Of a stretch of DNA of 64,000 bases, positions 26,845-36,457 are shown piece by piece. The DNA comes from QQVM01 sp964544885. Lineage in GTDB: Bacteria; Bacteroidota; Bacteroidia; AKYH767-A; 2013-40CM-41-45. Positions within the stretch are counted from its first letter, which is position 1. Each line of letters starts with the position of its first letter. The position numbers and the translations under genes were made by a program. A model generated the notes under the pieces. The model was not told the origin of the DNA. It was given only the letters and a program-made list of their open reading frames with translations, and made no database searches. The stretch spans positions 62,001-126,000 of the forward strand of contig CAZJDX010000002.1 of the NCBI GenBank assembly GCA_964544885.1. The letters run 5' to 3'.

Positions 26845-29195
26845 TGAAAGCTTATTTATTTAGAAGTACCCGGCTAATCATTTTTCAAATCTTCTCTTTT
26901 GGATTATCGACTACTGCACAGCCCTTTATCGAATTTCAAAAGTCTTATGGAGGATCTGAATCTGAAGGTGCTACTGGAGGTATTCGAAACCAAATTGGCG
27001 GTTATACGCTTGTAGGAAGTACTGTCTCAACTGATGGTCAGGTTACAGGATATCATCCGGGTGCATGCCCTAATGGTTTTGCATGTGAAGATATTTGGGT
27101 TGTCAATACAGATAGCCTCGGGAATATAATTTGGGAGCATTGTTATGGTGGATCTGGAGAAGACTATCCAACCAGCATTGCTCCAACAATGGATGGAGGA
27201 AGCATTATCTGCTCAAGTACCGAATCCATTGATGGTGATGTAACTGGAAACATCGGAGTGGGGTCCCAGGCTTCATGGATAATAAAGCTGAATGCTTTGG
27301 GCGCTCTGCAATGGGAAAAATGTATTGGCTTTAGTCATTACGATTATCCATTTGACATTATTGCAACTTTTGATGGAGGGTATGTGTTTTGTGGAGATGC
27401 AAATCACAGTGGCGCAACGAATGCATGGGTCGTTAAGCTTGATTCGGCTGGTAATGTACTATGGTCAAGAGAATATGGTGGGTCTGGTGATGAATGGGCA
27501 TGGTCAATTATTCAAACCTATGATAGTGGTTATGCATTTATTGGACGCACCTGGTCTTATGACCTTCAGTTAAGTGGAAGTGGTCATCATGGCTGGAGCG
27601 ATTACATGCTTGCTCGCCTTGATCCGAATGGCAACTTGCTTTGGGCAAAATGTTTTGGCGGTTCCTCATACGAAGAAGGTTATGATTTGAAACAAACTCC
27701 GGATAGTGGCTTTATTTTAGTCGGACATACCGGTTCGCGTGACGGTCAGGTAAGTTTTAATCACGATTCCTCTTATGCGGATATCTGGGTGGTAAAAACC
27801 GATAAAGTAGGTAACCTAGAATGGGAAAAATCAATCGGTGGGAGCGAGCTAGATTATGGTGTATCGGTTCTCGTACTAGCTGATTCAAGTTATCTGGTTA
27901 GTGGTCATGTGACCTCATGGGACGGAGATGCAATAACCAATCATGGGGGCTTTGATTTTTTACTTACGAAACTTGATTATTCCGGACAATTAATTTGGAG
28001 TCAATGTTACGGTGGGGCGGGGTCGGATGCGAATGGAGGCATTATTGAAGCAGGACAAAACCGGTGGATGATGTATGGCTCTTCCAGTCATAATAGTGGC
28101 GACGTAAGTGGTAATCATGGCTCTGCTGATTTTTGGCTGGTAAAACTTTATAAGCATCCGCCGGTAGAAGCAGGTATTCACCTGATACCTATTGAGGAAA
28201 TATGCATTTTGAGCGACTCAGAACAGGTAAGCATTATGGTCATTAACAACGGCGAATCAAATTTTTATAATTTTTCAGTCAGCTATTCTGTCAATGGCGT
28301 TTCCTGGGTCACAGAATTCATCACAGATACGGTTCAGCCGCAGGATACCCTTCACTATATTTTTCAAACTCCAGCTGATTTAAGTGCAATCGGACATTAC
28401 CGAATTACAGCTAATGTCAGCGTTGCAGGCGATATTCATGCATTTAACGACAGTTCCTCATTTGAAGTGAATTCAATCAATCACCTTATTGTACCACTGT
28501 CAATGGGTTTTGAAGATCATGAAATTAACACCGGCTGGTATAGTCATGACCTGGACGGTGATGGTCGTACGGGAATTTTCAATACTCATCGACCCCATAG
28601 CGGTAGTAAGGACTATACCTTTTGGGCTGCAATTACTCTAACTCCGGATAACGTGTTGTGGAGATCCTGCATTGACCTAAATGCTTCAAGCAATTATGTA
28701 TTGTCATATTGGACAAGGGTTTATGATTCCACTTATCCATATTCACTTGAGGTTTATCTGAATACCGTACCGGAGCTGGCTGGAGCAACATTAATCTCCA
28801 CAGCACCAGTTGCAACCGATACTGTTTATCATCAGATTTTTTCTGCTTTTACCGTTCCTCAATCAGGAACTTATTATATTGGATTTCGCGCCTTTGCTTT
28901 CAATACCACCTCTCTTCTCTATTTAGATGATATTTTGATTGATTTCAATACATCCATCTCAGAAAATGAAACAAGACCGGATCTGATAATTTTCCCCAAC
29001 CCCGCCACAGGTCACATCACCGTGCATGGCTTAAAATTGAATGACGAGATAAAAGTATTCGGTATTGCCGCTAACCTGGTGATGCAAGTAACGGCTAGTC
29101 ATACACAGGAGAAAATTTCATTGAGCGGTATAACTCCAGGAATGTACCTTATAGAAGTCGAGGGAGCAAGGCGGGCGAAGTTTGTTAAGAACTGA
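26841..29195 (+). CDS. Secreted seven-repeat propeller-like protein with T9SS type A signal
   Basis: A 784-residue protein. After a signal peptide (ending near STTAQ) come seven tandem ~58-residue repeats, about residues 30-440, each with a W-x-K-C-Y-G-G-S-x-x-D start, a GGY..G..S middle and a WVVKLD..GN end; seven copies fit a seven-bladed beta-propeller. Then a CARDB-like Ig domain (VSIMVINNGESNFYNFSVSY, 445-545), a jelly-roll resembling MAM/choice-of-anchor modules (MGFEDHEINTGWYSHD...LYLDDILIDFN, 550-700) and a type A T9SS sorting domain (LIIFPNPATGHITVHG, ISLSGITPGMYLIEVEG). Likely surface-displayed; ligand unknown. The start ATG overlaps the previous stop (ATGATG), so the two cargo proteins are probably translated together. 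Confidence 0.85.
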   Translation: MMKAYLFRSTRLIIFQIFSFGLSTTAQPFIEFQKSYGGSESEGATGGIRNQIGGYTLVGSTVSTDGQVTGYHPGACPNGFACEDIWVVNTDSLGNIIWEHCYGGSGEDYPTSIAPTMDGGSIICSSTESIDGDVTGNIGVGSQASWIIKLNALGALQWEKCIGFSHYDYPFDIIATFDGGYVFCGDANHSGATNAWVVKLDSAGNVLWSREYGGSGDEWAWSIIQTYDSGYAFIGRTWSYDLQLSGSGHHGWSDYMLARLDPNGNLLWAKCFGGSSYEEGYDLKQTPDSGFILVGHTGSRDGQVSFNHDSSYADIWVVKTDKVGNLEWEKSIGGSELDYGVSVLVLADSSYLVSGHVTSWDGDAITNHGGFDFLLTKLDYSGQLIWSQCYGGAGSDANGGIIEAGQNRWMMYGSSSHNSGDVSGNHGSADFWLVKLYKHPPVEAGIHLIPIEEICILSDSEQVSIMVINNGESNFYNFSVSYSVNGVSWVTEFITDTVQPQDTLHYIFQTPADLSAIGHYRITANVSVAGDIHAFNDSSSFEVNSINHLIVPLSMGFEDHEINTGWYSHDLDGDGRTGIFNTHRPHSGSKDYTFWAAITLTPDNVLWRSCIDLNASSNYVLSYWTRVYDSTYPYSLEVYLNTVPELAGATLISTAPVATDTVYHQIFSAFTVPQSGTYYIGFRAFAFNTTSLLYLDDILIDFNTSISENETRPDLIIFPNPATGHITVHGLKLNDEIKVFGIAANLVMQVTASHTQEKISLSGITPGMYLIEVEGARRAKFVKN

Positions 29196-29233
29196 ATTAT
29201 TCATTTCCAATTCCTGCTTGGGTTTAAGGTTAA

Positions 29234-29655
29234 AACCGCAAAGCGCGCCAAGTTTTTTCGTAAAGTGCGCAAAGAGGTTTTGAATTAACTTTACTATGAG
29301 TTAAATGCACTTCGCGTTCTTTGCGCATTCTTAGGGTCCTTAGCGGTTAATTTTTTTTCACCGCAAAGAGCTCAAAGTTTTTCGCAAAGGGCGCAAAGAG
29401 GTTTTGAATTAAATTTACTATGAGTTAAATGCGCTTCGCGTACTCTGCGTATTCTTGGCGTCCTTTGCGGTTAATTTTTTTTACCGCAAAGAGCGCAAAG
29501 TTTTTTCGCAATTGCGCGAAGAGATTTCAATAAAACGTGTACTAATTGAACAAAATTCCCTTGGCGTTCTCTGCGCGCACTTGGCGTCCTTTGCGGTTAA
29601 ATTTTGAAACCGCAAAGTTTTTTCGCGATTGCGCGAAGGAATTATATTGGAAAAG
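29234..29655. repeat. Palindromic repeat array B (three units plus a fragment)
   Basis: This fills the 524-base gap between the secreted-protein operon and the proline dehydrogenase gene. Units of the same design as array A lie at about 29234-29350, 29360-29476 and 29483-29600, each from ACCGCAAAG(A/C)GCGC to GCGGTTAATTTTT; a fragment starts at 29608 (ACCGCAAAGTTTTTTCGCG). The first two units share the inner ACTATGAGTTAAATGC segment with unit 1 of array A, in the same orientation. Arrays A and B are therefore homologous direct repeats about 8.8 kb apart, enclosing exactly the three-gene island. I see no gene inside. Confidence 0.8.
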
Positions 29656-29719
29656 ATTGAGGTCCTGGGTGAACGATAATAAAGCAGGATTGGCGCCTAA
29701 GGCGCAGGCTTTTTTTATT

Positions 29720-30904
29720 CTACTTGCTGAGTTCTTGTCTTCTCTTTTTTTCCTGCCGGATCAATTTTAATTCCCTTCCTGTCTGTCCTTTTACAGAAGT
29801 GTTTTCCTGAGCCCGGCGTATGAGATAGGGTAGTACCGAAGCCACCGGTCCATAGGGAACATACTTGCTTGTATTATAATTATTTTTTGCCAGGTTAAAA
29901 GTAATATGGTCACTCATTCCGTATAGCTGAGAAAACCAGACATGTTCGTGGTCCTTAGCTAATTTTTTCTCTGCCATCAATTCAGTAAGCAGCAGGCAGC
30001 TTTCTTCATTATGCGTTCCGGCACAAAGATAAACCCGGTCGATATGTTCCATACAGATTTTCAAGGCCGAGTTATAATCTTCGTCAGTTCTTTCTTTATT
30101 TTCCTGGATAGGAGAGGGGTAATTCATCCTGGTTGCCCGCTCCCGTTCTTTCTCCATGTAGGCCCCTCTTACAAGCTTAAAACCTGCATAGTAATTGTTA
30201 GCCTCCGCGTGTTGAATAGAACTTTTCAAAAACTCCAGCCGGTCATGCCGGTACAACTGTAAGGTATTATAGATGATGGCCTTCTCAACATTGTATTTCA
30301 TCATCATCTCCCTTGCGATTTCATCCACCACATCCTGGATCCAGCTCTCCTCAGCGTCAATATAGATCGGAACATTGTTCTCAAAACCTGCCTGACAGAT
30401 CGTGCAGATGCGTTTGTAAAAAGCGCTGTAATCAGCTTGTTCTGATTCACTGAGTAATTTCTTTTCGTTCACCTTTTCAAGAAGCGAAATTCTTGCGAAT
30501 CCACTTGGCTTGAACACCGAAAAGGGAATATGGGGGTCACCCTTGGCCCGTTGAATTGTGGCAAGGGTTTGTTGGAGCGCCCGTTCAAAATCTTCTTCAC
30601 TTTCCTTTCCTTCAACGGAATAATCCAGGATGGTGCCTATTCTGTATTTTGCCAGTTCTCTGATTGTGTTATCGCAGTCTTCGATGGATTCTCCGCCGCA
30701 AAAATGCCTGAAGGCCGTGGCCCTGATTATTCCCTTAATGGGAAGTCTTGCCCATAAGGCAAATTTTACAAAGGGTGGGCTGATCTGCACCAGCCAGTTG
30801 AATGAAATAATCCGGAACAACCAGAATGCCCTCTTCAGATCGGCATTTGATTTTGAAATAAAGGCTGTTTCGGTATCTTCAAAAGTAACCTGGGAATTCT
30901 TCAT
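29720..30904 (-). CDS. Proline dehydrogenase
   Basis: A 394-residue monofunctional PRODH, the FAD enzyme that oxidises proline to pyrroline-5-carboxylate. Landmarks of the TIM-barrel are ATAFRHFCGGES, IGTILDYSVEGKESEEDFERAL, GFKLVRGAYMEKERERA (FAD/substrate-site Arg and Lys region), CAGTHNEES, WFSQLYGMSDHITFNLA and VPYGPVASVLPYLIRRAQENTSV near the C-terminus, typical of the eukaryote/Bacteroidota-type enzyme. No P5C dehydrogenase is adjacent. Transcribed divergently from the shikimate operon with a strong promoter match at 30918-30947. The 3' end abuts array B, which has T-runs that may end transcription on the other strand. Confidence 0.9.
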   Translation of the reverse strand: MKNSQVTFEDTETAFISKSNADLKRAFWLFRIISFNWLVQISPPFVKFALWARLPIKGIIRATAFRHFCGGESIEDCDNTIRELAKYRIGTILDYSVEGKESEEDFERALQQTLATIQRAKGDPHIPFSVFKPSGFARISLLEKVNEKKLLSESEQADYSAFYKRICTICQAGFENNVPIYIDAEESWIQDVVDEIAREMMMKYNVEKAIIYNTLQLYRHDRLEFLKSSIQHAEANNYYAGFKLVRGAYMEKERERATRMNYPSPIQENKERTDEDYNSALKICMEHIDRVYLCAGTHNEESCLLLTELMAEKKLAKDHEHVWFSQLYGMSDHITFNLAKNNYNTSKYVPYGPVASVLPYLIRRAQENTSVKGQTGRELKLIRQEKKRRQELSK

Positions 30905-30917
30905 GGATTATCAGATG

Positions 30918-30947
30918 CAAACCTAAACGATTCGTGTGAATCAGCAA
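30918..30947 (-). promoter_or_regulatory. Promoter of proline dehydrogenase gene
   Basis: On the minus strand: TTG (30947-30945), a 19-base spacer, then TAGGTTTG (30925-30918), an exact TAnnTTTG. It ends 13 bases before the ATG, so the leader is very short. Confidence 0.6.
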
Positions 30948-30958
30948 AAATCTAATCG

Positions 30959-30966
30959 TATCTTTG
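30959..30966 (+). promoter_or_regulatory. -7 box of the shikimate operon
   Basis: TATCTTTG is an exact TAnnTTTG match 9 bases before the ATG at 30976. The expected -33 region (about 30935) has only GTGTG. Transcription would start within a few bases of the start codon, giving an almost leaderless mRNA. It is back-to-back with the proline dehydrogenase promoter. Confidence 0.5.
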
Positions 30967-30975
30967 TCTCGAATA

Positions 30976-32100
30976 ATGAATATGCATAAGCTAAATGATC
31001 TGATTTCCCTGGGTCAATGGGGTTTTGGTGGCGGATCGCCCTATATTATTGCTGGTCCCTGCGGTATCGAATCTGAGCAACAGATCCGGCAGGTTGCCAC
31101 TGAATTGAAATCAAAGAAAGTTAATCTTCTGCGCGGGGGAATATGGAAACCGCGTACGAGACCGGATTCATTCCAGGGTATAGGGACTGAAGGTCTTCGA
31201 TGGCTTAAACAAGCAGGACAGGAGAACGATCTTCCCGTTACGGTGGAGGTCGCCCATCCCCGGCATGTAGAACAAGCCTTGGATGCAGGCATTGATTGTT
31301 TGTGGATAGGAGCAAGAACAACTGTCAACCCTTTCCTTGTCCAGGAAATTGCCGGCTCCTTGACGGGTGTTGATATTCCGGTCTTTGTGAAGAACCCGAT
31401 CAATCCGGAACTGGAATTGTGGCTGGGGGCGCTGGAAAGATTTTACAATGCCGGCATCAGGAAACTGGGAGCCATTCACAGGGGATTTTCATCCTATGAA
31501 AAATCAAGATACAGGAATGTTCCAAACTGGCAGATCCCCATTGAACTAAAACGTCGTATCCCTGAATTGCCAATGTTATGCGATCCAAGCCATATCTGCG
31601 GAAACAGGAATCTTCTCTATTCTGTTGCACAAACTGCCCTTGACCTCAGTTACGACGGACTTATGATCGAGGTTCATCCGGATCCGGAGAGCGCGTTAAG
31701 TGACAAAGAGCAACAAGTGCTTCCTCATGACTTTTTTGTTCTCCTTAACTCACTGGTCATTCGTAAAAAATCTGTCGATGATGTGATCTTTATGAATCTT
31801 CTGGAGGAGTTGCGTGACCGGATCGACAGAATTGATGAGAATATTCTTCAGATGCTGGCTGACCGGATGATGGTGGCCCGGGAAATAGGTCAGTACAAAA
31901 AGGAGAATAACCTCGCCATATTACAGGTGGAACGGTGGAATGAAATACTGAGGACGAGGCAGTTCAGCGGGCTCCGCAAGGAACTGAGCAGGGAATTCAT
32001 CGTTCATATGTATGAACTGATACATGATGAATCAATCAGACATCAAACACAGGTGATGAATTCGCCCGATATGCAAAGGGAAAGTAAAAAGATTCATTGA
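30976..32100 (+). CDS. DAHP synthase-chorismate mutase fusion
   Basis: A 374-residue bifunctional enzyme of aromatic amino acid synthesis. Residues ~1-262 are a type I-beta (KDOPS-like) DAHP synthase: IIAGPCGIESEQQI, LLRGGIWKPRTRPDSFQG, WIGARTTVNPFLVQEIAG, GAIHRGFSSYEK, LCDPSHICGNR and GLMIEVHPDPESALSD. Residues ~275-360 are an AroQ-type chorismate mutase (LLEELRDRIDRIDENILQMLADRMMVAREIGQYKKE). In such fusions the mutase part also gives feedback control by prephenate or aromatic products. The ATG at 30976 (MNMHKL) follows the -7 box closely; 30982 is an alternative. aroB begins 2 bases after the stop, so this is an operon. Confidence 0.92.
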   Translation: MNMHKLNDLISLGQWGFGGGSPYIIAGPCGIESEQQIRQVATELKSKKVNLLRGGIWKPRTRPDSFQGIGTEGLRWLKQAGQENDLPVTVEVAHPRHVEQALDAGIDCLWIGARTTVNPFLVQEIAGSLTGVDIPVFVKNPINPELELWLGALERFYNAGIRKLGAIHRGFSSYEKSRYRNVPNWQIPIELKRRIPELPMLCDPSHICGNRNLLYSVAQTALDLSYDGLMIEVHPDPESALSDKEQQVLPHDFFVLLNSLVIRKKSVDDVIFMNLLEELRDRIDRIDENILQMLADRMMVAREIGQYKKENNLAILQVERWNEILRTRQFSGLRKELSREFIVHMYELIHDESIRHQTQVMNSPDMQRESKKIH

Positions 32101-32102
32101 CA

Positions 32103-33191
32103 ATGGAAGGCCTGATCTGTACGGAATACTGTGACGTATACACCGGTTTTCATTCACTGGATCATTTGAGAAACCGCTTAAATGAACGGTATAAGGACTC
32201 CTCAAAATTCATTCTTGTTGATTCCGGGAGTCGTCAGCATTGCCTGCCGCTCCTCTGCAAAGTCATTCAGGAAGTAAACCGTTTTCACATCATTGAAATT
32301 CCAGCCGGCGAATCCAGCAAGGAACTGGGTTCATGCAGTCTGGTCTGGTCCGCTCTGACAAAGGAGGGGGCAGGGAGAGACTCCCTGTTACTTTCACTCG
32401 GTGGCGGTATGATCTGCGACCTTGGGGGATTCACGGCCGCTACGTATATGAGGGGAATCAGTCATATTCTCATTCCCACTTCGTTGCTTTCTATGGTGGA
32501 TGCATCAACCGGCGGCAAGACCGGAGTGAATTTTAACGGCTTGAAAAATCAGCTCGGAGTCTTTTCACATCCTGAAGCTGTGTATCTGTATCTGCCATTC
32601 CTTGAGACACTCCCGGAGCGGGAGTTTAATTCAGGACTGGCAGAAGTGATCAAGCATGCATTGATCGCAGACGATGAAATGTGGCGGTTGCTGAAGAATG
32701 ATCCCTGGCTCCGTACAACAGATCTTGAACAACTCATCGGACGTTCCATTAAAATCAAAAATAATATTGTTGCCAGGGATAAGAACGACCATCACCTCAG
32801 ACATGCTTTGAATTTCGGTCATACGATCGGTCATGCACTTGAAGCCAAATCAATACAGGCAAGCGCTGAACCTCTCAGGCATGGTGAGGCTGTCGCATTT
32901 GGAATGATAGCTGAGTCATATTTATCCCGGCTAATCAAAGGTCTTCCGGAATCCGAGCTTGATGAGATCACAATTTCTATTACGTCAAGATATAACTATA
33001 TGAATATAGGCTTAGATCCAGAGACGTTGATTCCCGGAATACTGGCGGATAAAAAAAGCATCGCAGGAAAAACCGCGTTTACACTCATTCCTTCAATAGG
33101 CAGGGTGGAAGTCAACTGCGAAGCGACCAATGCTCAGATACTTGAGTCAATCCATTATGCATTGAATGCATTCTCTAAAGCTGCTGTATGA
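32103..33191 (+). CDS. aroB: 3-dehydroquinate synthase
   Basis: A 362-residue AroB converting DAHP to 3-dehydroquinate with NAD and a divalent metal. Clear motifs are LSLGGGMICDLGGFTAATYMRGISHILIPTSLLSMVDASTGGKTGVNF, the metal-site segments FNSGLAEVIKHALI and HALNFGHTIGHALEA, and RHGEAVAFGM. The ATG at 32103 lies 2 bases after the upstream stop; the frame can be extended two codons to a TTG. The end overlaps aroA by 4 bases (ATGA), so the three shikimate genes are translationally linked. Confidence 0.93.
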   Translation: MEGLICTEYCDVYTGFHSLDHLRNRLNERYKDSSKFILVDSGSRQHCLPLLCKVIQEVNRFHIIEIPAGESSKELGSCSLVWSALTKEGAGRDSLLLSLGGGMICDLGGFTAATYMRGISHILIPTSLLSMVDASTGGKTGVNFNGLKNQLGVFSHPEAVYLYLPFLETLPEREFNSGLAEVIKHALIADDEMWRLLKNDPWLRTTDLEQLIGRSIKIKNNIVARDKNDHHLRHALNFGHTIGHALEAKSIQASAEPLRHGEAVAFGMIAESYLSRLIKGLPESELDEITISITSRYNYMNIGLDPETLIPGILADKKSIAGKTAFTLIPSIGRVEVNCEATNAQILESIHYALNAFSKAAV

Positions 33192-34420
33192 GCCGCATTC
33201 GGATTCAGGCACCGGAAGGCGTGGTGAGGGGAAAAGTTATACTTCCCGGATCAAAAAGTATCGCCAACCGTCTGCAGATCATCAATGCACTCTCTCCGGG
33301 TCCGCGTAAGCTCAGCGCTCTTCCGGATAACGATGATGTCAGGGTGCTTGAGTATGCATTATCCGCTTCGGGTAGCAAATTCGATGCGGGTGATGCAGGT
33401 ACAGCTTTCCGTTTTCTTACATCCTACCTGTCAATACGCAAAGGTGACTGGCAGCTGAATGGTTCTGCAAGGATGCTTCGCAGGCCGATTGGTCCTTTGG
33501 TGAATGCCTTAAGACAGGCCGGCGCCTGTATTGACTATGTGGGCGAGGAGGGATTTCCTCCCCTGATAATCCATGGCAGGGAATTGAGGGGAGGGGAAGT
33601 TGCGATCGATGCTTCCATCAGTTCGCAGTTCGTGAGCTCCATCCTGATGATCGCTCCCTTGATGAAGGAAGGACTGGACCTTAAACTTTTACCGGATACA
33701 AGTTCATTTCCATACATCGAAATGACACTCGGTTTGATGAAAGCCTGCGGAGCTGTGTATGAAAGGACAAATGACAGGATTTCTGTTATGCCTGGCATGT
33801 ACCATGGAGTTCAGACTGAAATTGAGAAAGACTGGAGTGCAGCCTCATTTATGTATGAGATCTGCTCTTTATCGGAACACGCAGAAATAACGCTTCAAGG
33901 CTTAAGCAAAGAAAGTCTTCAGGGAGACAGGATCATTGCTACATTAATGAACAACATGAATGTAAGTACTGACTTCAGTGTGATGGCTTGCAAAATAAGA
34001 AAACAGGGTAGTGTGGAGTCGGGCGATGCATATAGATTGCATTGCATTGAATTTCCGGATCTTGTACCCGCCATTTTATGTACCTGTGCCGGTCTTGGCA
34101 GGGAGGCGTTCCTGTCAGGTCTGAGGACGCTGACACAGAAGGAATCCGATCGTATATACGCTCTCGTGACAGAACTTACAAAGCTTGGCGCTGTTTTGGC
34201 TTATGATGAAGCTACGGACATCCTTCACCTTGAAAAAGGCGAATTGCACCCTTATCAGGGAACCTTGCAGACTTATAATGATCACAGGATCGCGATGGCC
34301 CTTGCGCCACTTTCATTGATTACCGGTACGATCAGTTTGGATGATGCCGCTGTGGTCAGCAAGTCCTTCCCCGGCTACTGGGATGCGCTCAGAGCGACAG
34401 GCTTCCGCTTGGCTGAATAA
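33188..34420 (+). CDS. aroA: EPSP synthase (3-phosphoshikimate 1-carboxyvinyltransferase)
   Basis: A 410-residue AroA that joins shikimate-3-phosphate and PEP. The N-terminal LPGSKSIANR (19-28) and GDAGTAFRFLTSYL bind substrate; SSQFVSSILMIAPLM, DWSAASFMYEI, and the late RIYALVTELTKLGA and DHRIAMALAPL segments are family marks. It is shorter than the E. coli enzyme (427) but normal for Bacteroidota. Third gene of the aro operon. The stop is only 6 bases from the end of the convergent HhH-protein gene with no visible terminator. Confidence 0.92.
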   Translation: MSRIRIQAPEGVVRGKVILPGSKSIANRLQIINALSPGPRKLSALPDNDDVRVLEYALSASGSKFDAGDAGTAFRFLTSYLSIRKGDWQLNGSARMLRRPIGPLVNALRQAGACIDYVGEEGFPPLIIHGRELRGGEVAIDASISSQFVSSILMIAPLMKEGLDLKLLPDTSSFPYIEMTLGLMKACGAVYERTNDRISVMPGMYHGVQTEIEKDWSAASFMYEICSLSEHAEITLQGLSKESLQGDRIIATLMNNMNVSTDFSVMACKIRKQGSVESGDAYRLHCIEFPDLVPAILCTCAGLGREAFLSGLRTLTQKESDRIYALVTELTKLGAVLAYDEATDILHLEKGELHPYQGTLQTYNDHRIAMALAPLSLITGTISLDDAAVVSKSFPGYWDALRATGFRLAE

Positions 34421-34426
34421 ATTGTT

Positions 34427-36454
34427 TTAAAATCTGTATCTGACCTGGAACTTCAATTCCTTAATTGGTTTTTTATAATCCGCAGAGGTTTCGGTTGGAC
34501 TTTTGCTGAATGAGGTGATGGAATATCTCAACCAGATATCCATCCGGCGGGCCAACTTCAACCGTAGATTCGCATACATCCTTGCGCCATTTCCCTGCAT
34601 AGCCGGTACAGAATAACTGAAGAGTACATCATTTTCATAGGTGTAAATTCTGGTATCATAGCTATCCGTTCCAAAAATGGCATAACGCAATCCGCATGAA
34701 ATCCTGCTGTTCATTGGATGAAATATAAGGTCCTGAAATATCATCATACCTTCCTGAAACGGCGATCTTTCCGACTTATGAAAACTCTTTTCGATACGGC
34801 TTCCCCATGTCCAGGTATCGCTCAACTTTATGCGTATATTCCACCTGATACCGTTATGGTTGATTTCTTCAACGGTACGGAGTCCTGAATCGGAATCATC
34901 GGAGTTTGCGGGTTTGATTTTACTGCGGTACTGTATGTACGATTCAAATGTCCGCATCGGTTTCCAGGTGAGTTTCATCAGGTATTCTGTACCCGATGAC
35001 GGAGCATTCACCTGATATCTTAACCATGGGAAAGTGAAGCGGTCAGCATAAACCGAAAGTCGCAAGTTTTTGTTCAACTTATATTCCAGCGCCGAAAAGA
35101 TTCCCCTTTCGTTCGCGTTCCGGGTGTTTTCAGAGAATGCGGCTGACTGCAAAGCGTGATAATGCCTGTCGTAACTCCTCCACAGGAATGCATAGCTTAA
35201 TTTCGGGTGCAGGTGTATAATCATGCCTCCAAGGAAAGCCTTTCCTTTGCTGGAACTCATACCGGCCTCGGCAAACGCATTCAGATTCTTATACAGGTAG
35301 GATGCATTCAGCCCGTAGTTTATATTTCTTTTTCCGCTGAACTCAAACTGATTGTATGGCTCAGTCTTTTTTTCCATGGGGCTGCTGAATCCGGTGAAAT
35401 AAACTATACTTCCCAGTCTGAGGTTGTGGATCTGTCTCAGCACGTTGATACCTGCAATTGTTTCCCTGACGCTTTTCTTGTTTTTAAGTTCTGATTCAGT
35501 ACGATGATATCCGCTGTTTTGAAAGGATGAGAAACTCTCAACTCCTTCCTGCTTGGTTACATTAGCGTCTTTCGCGTGATGAGACAGGAAGATATCGCCA
35601 TGCCAGGATCCTTTACCGAGCGACAAGGCTGTGCCGCGCAGATAGTTGTTTTCATCCGCAGAAGTATAGGGCTTAATTCCTGAAGCGTTTTTCCGGATCA
35701 TGATCGCCTCGCTACTCTTACCCGAAGCTAAACCCGCCCACATCACAAGTCCTTGTCCGCTTTGTACGGAATAATCTCCGATGGTGATCTGACGGATCAG
35801 TGAGCTGGATCTGATCATTAGATGACCTGAGTAAAAATCGAATCCAGCGGGATTTTCTCCGGAGAACAGCCTCTCTCCCGGATCTTTCTCCGCCGTGAGT
35901 CCCAGCCGGATTCTGTCTGACATCACATACTTGTACCGAAGGTAGATCTTCTCACTACCCCCGTCGTAGCTGTCCTCTTCATCCGTTCCGGAAAGTTTTT
36001 TCTGCATTCGGATCATGATTGTATGATCGCCTGTTGTTAACAGATTCCTTGCAGTTATTTTTTGTTGACCTGTCTTTGCTTCAATCCTTAGAAACGGTTT
36101 AAGTTGCCGGATCGTTTCAATATCAAATTCGGGCATCAGCTGTAATTCTTCAATCGAGATAAAGTTTCCAAAGCGCATGCGGTGTCTAAGTATGGCATCG
36201 CATTGTTGTTCACTGAAGAGCGGGAATGAACGCAGTTCTCCATCACTTGCCTCATTGATCAGGAAGGGAGATTTTCCGAATTCTTCCAACGCGTCAAATG
36301 CCGTATAGTCTTCCTGTTCCTGTTCAGCCCTTGATGTCGCTTCTTCAAGTTCCGATTCCTTGTTCCGGATTACATCCTGTATGGGGTCAGTTTGTGCAAT
36401 CAGGTCGGAACTGATCATTATTCCCAGAAGGAGAGCAGGAATGAATCTTATCAT
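34427..36454 (-). CDS. Helix-hairpin-helix protein with outer-membrane-barrel-like C-terminus
   Basis: A 675-residue exported protein. The signal peptide (MIRFIPALLLGIMISSDLIAQ) is followed by acidic helix and, at about 55-125, tandem ComEA-like helix-hairpin-helix motifs (INEASDGELRSFPLFSEQQCDAILRHR, FISIEELQLMPEFDIETIRQLKPFL). The remaining ~540 residues are alternating aromatic/polar strands ending in FQVRYRF, as in outer-membrane beta-barrels. Such HhH-barrel proteins recur in Bacteroidota and could bind DNA at the cell surface for uptake, but this is inference. It begins 3 bases after the stop of the upstream barrel protein; the two form an operon. Confidence 0.75.
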   Translation of the reverse strand: MIRFIPALLLGIMISSDLIAQTDPIQDVIRNKESELEEATSRAEQEQEDYTAFDALEEFGKSPFLINEASDGELRSFPLFSEQQCDAILRHRMRFGNFISIEELQLMPEFDIETIRQLKPFLRIEAKTGQQKITARNLLTTGDHTIMIRMQKKLSGTDEEDSYDGGSEKIYLRYKYVMSDRIRLGLTAEKDPGERLFSGENPAGFDFYSGHLMIRSSSLIRQITIGDYSVQSGQGLVMWAGLASGKSSEAIMIRKNASGIKPYTSADENNYLRGTALSLGKGSWHGDIFLSHHAKDANVTKQEGVESFSSFQNSGYHRTESELKNKKSVRETIAGINVLRQIHNLRLGSIVYFTGFSSPMEKKTEPYNQFEFSGKRNINYGLNASYLYKNLNAFAEAGMSSSKGKAFLGGMIIHLHPKLSYAFLWRSYDRHYHALQSAAFSENTRNANERGIFSALEYKLNKNLRLSVYADRFTFPWLRYQVNAPSSGTEYLMKLTWKPMRTFESYIQYRSKIKPANSDDSDSGLRTVEEINHNGIRWNIRIKLSDTWTWGSRIEKSFHKSERSPFQEGMMIFQDLIFHPMNSRISCGLRYAIFGTDSYDTRIYTYENDVLFSYSVPAMQGNGARMYANLRLKLARRMDIWLRYSITSFSKSPTETSADYKKPIKELKFQVRYRF

Positions 36455-36457
36455 GGA

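Noticed and set aside
27990..28181. Short antisense frames within the propeller-protein gene
   Set aside because: They mirror repeats of the sense gene; no independent support.
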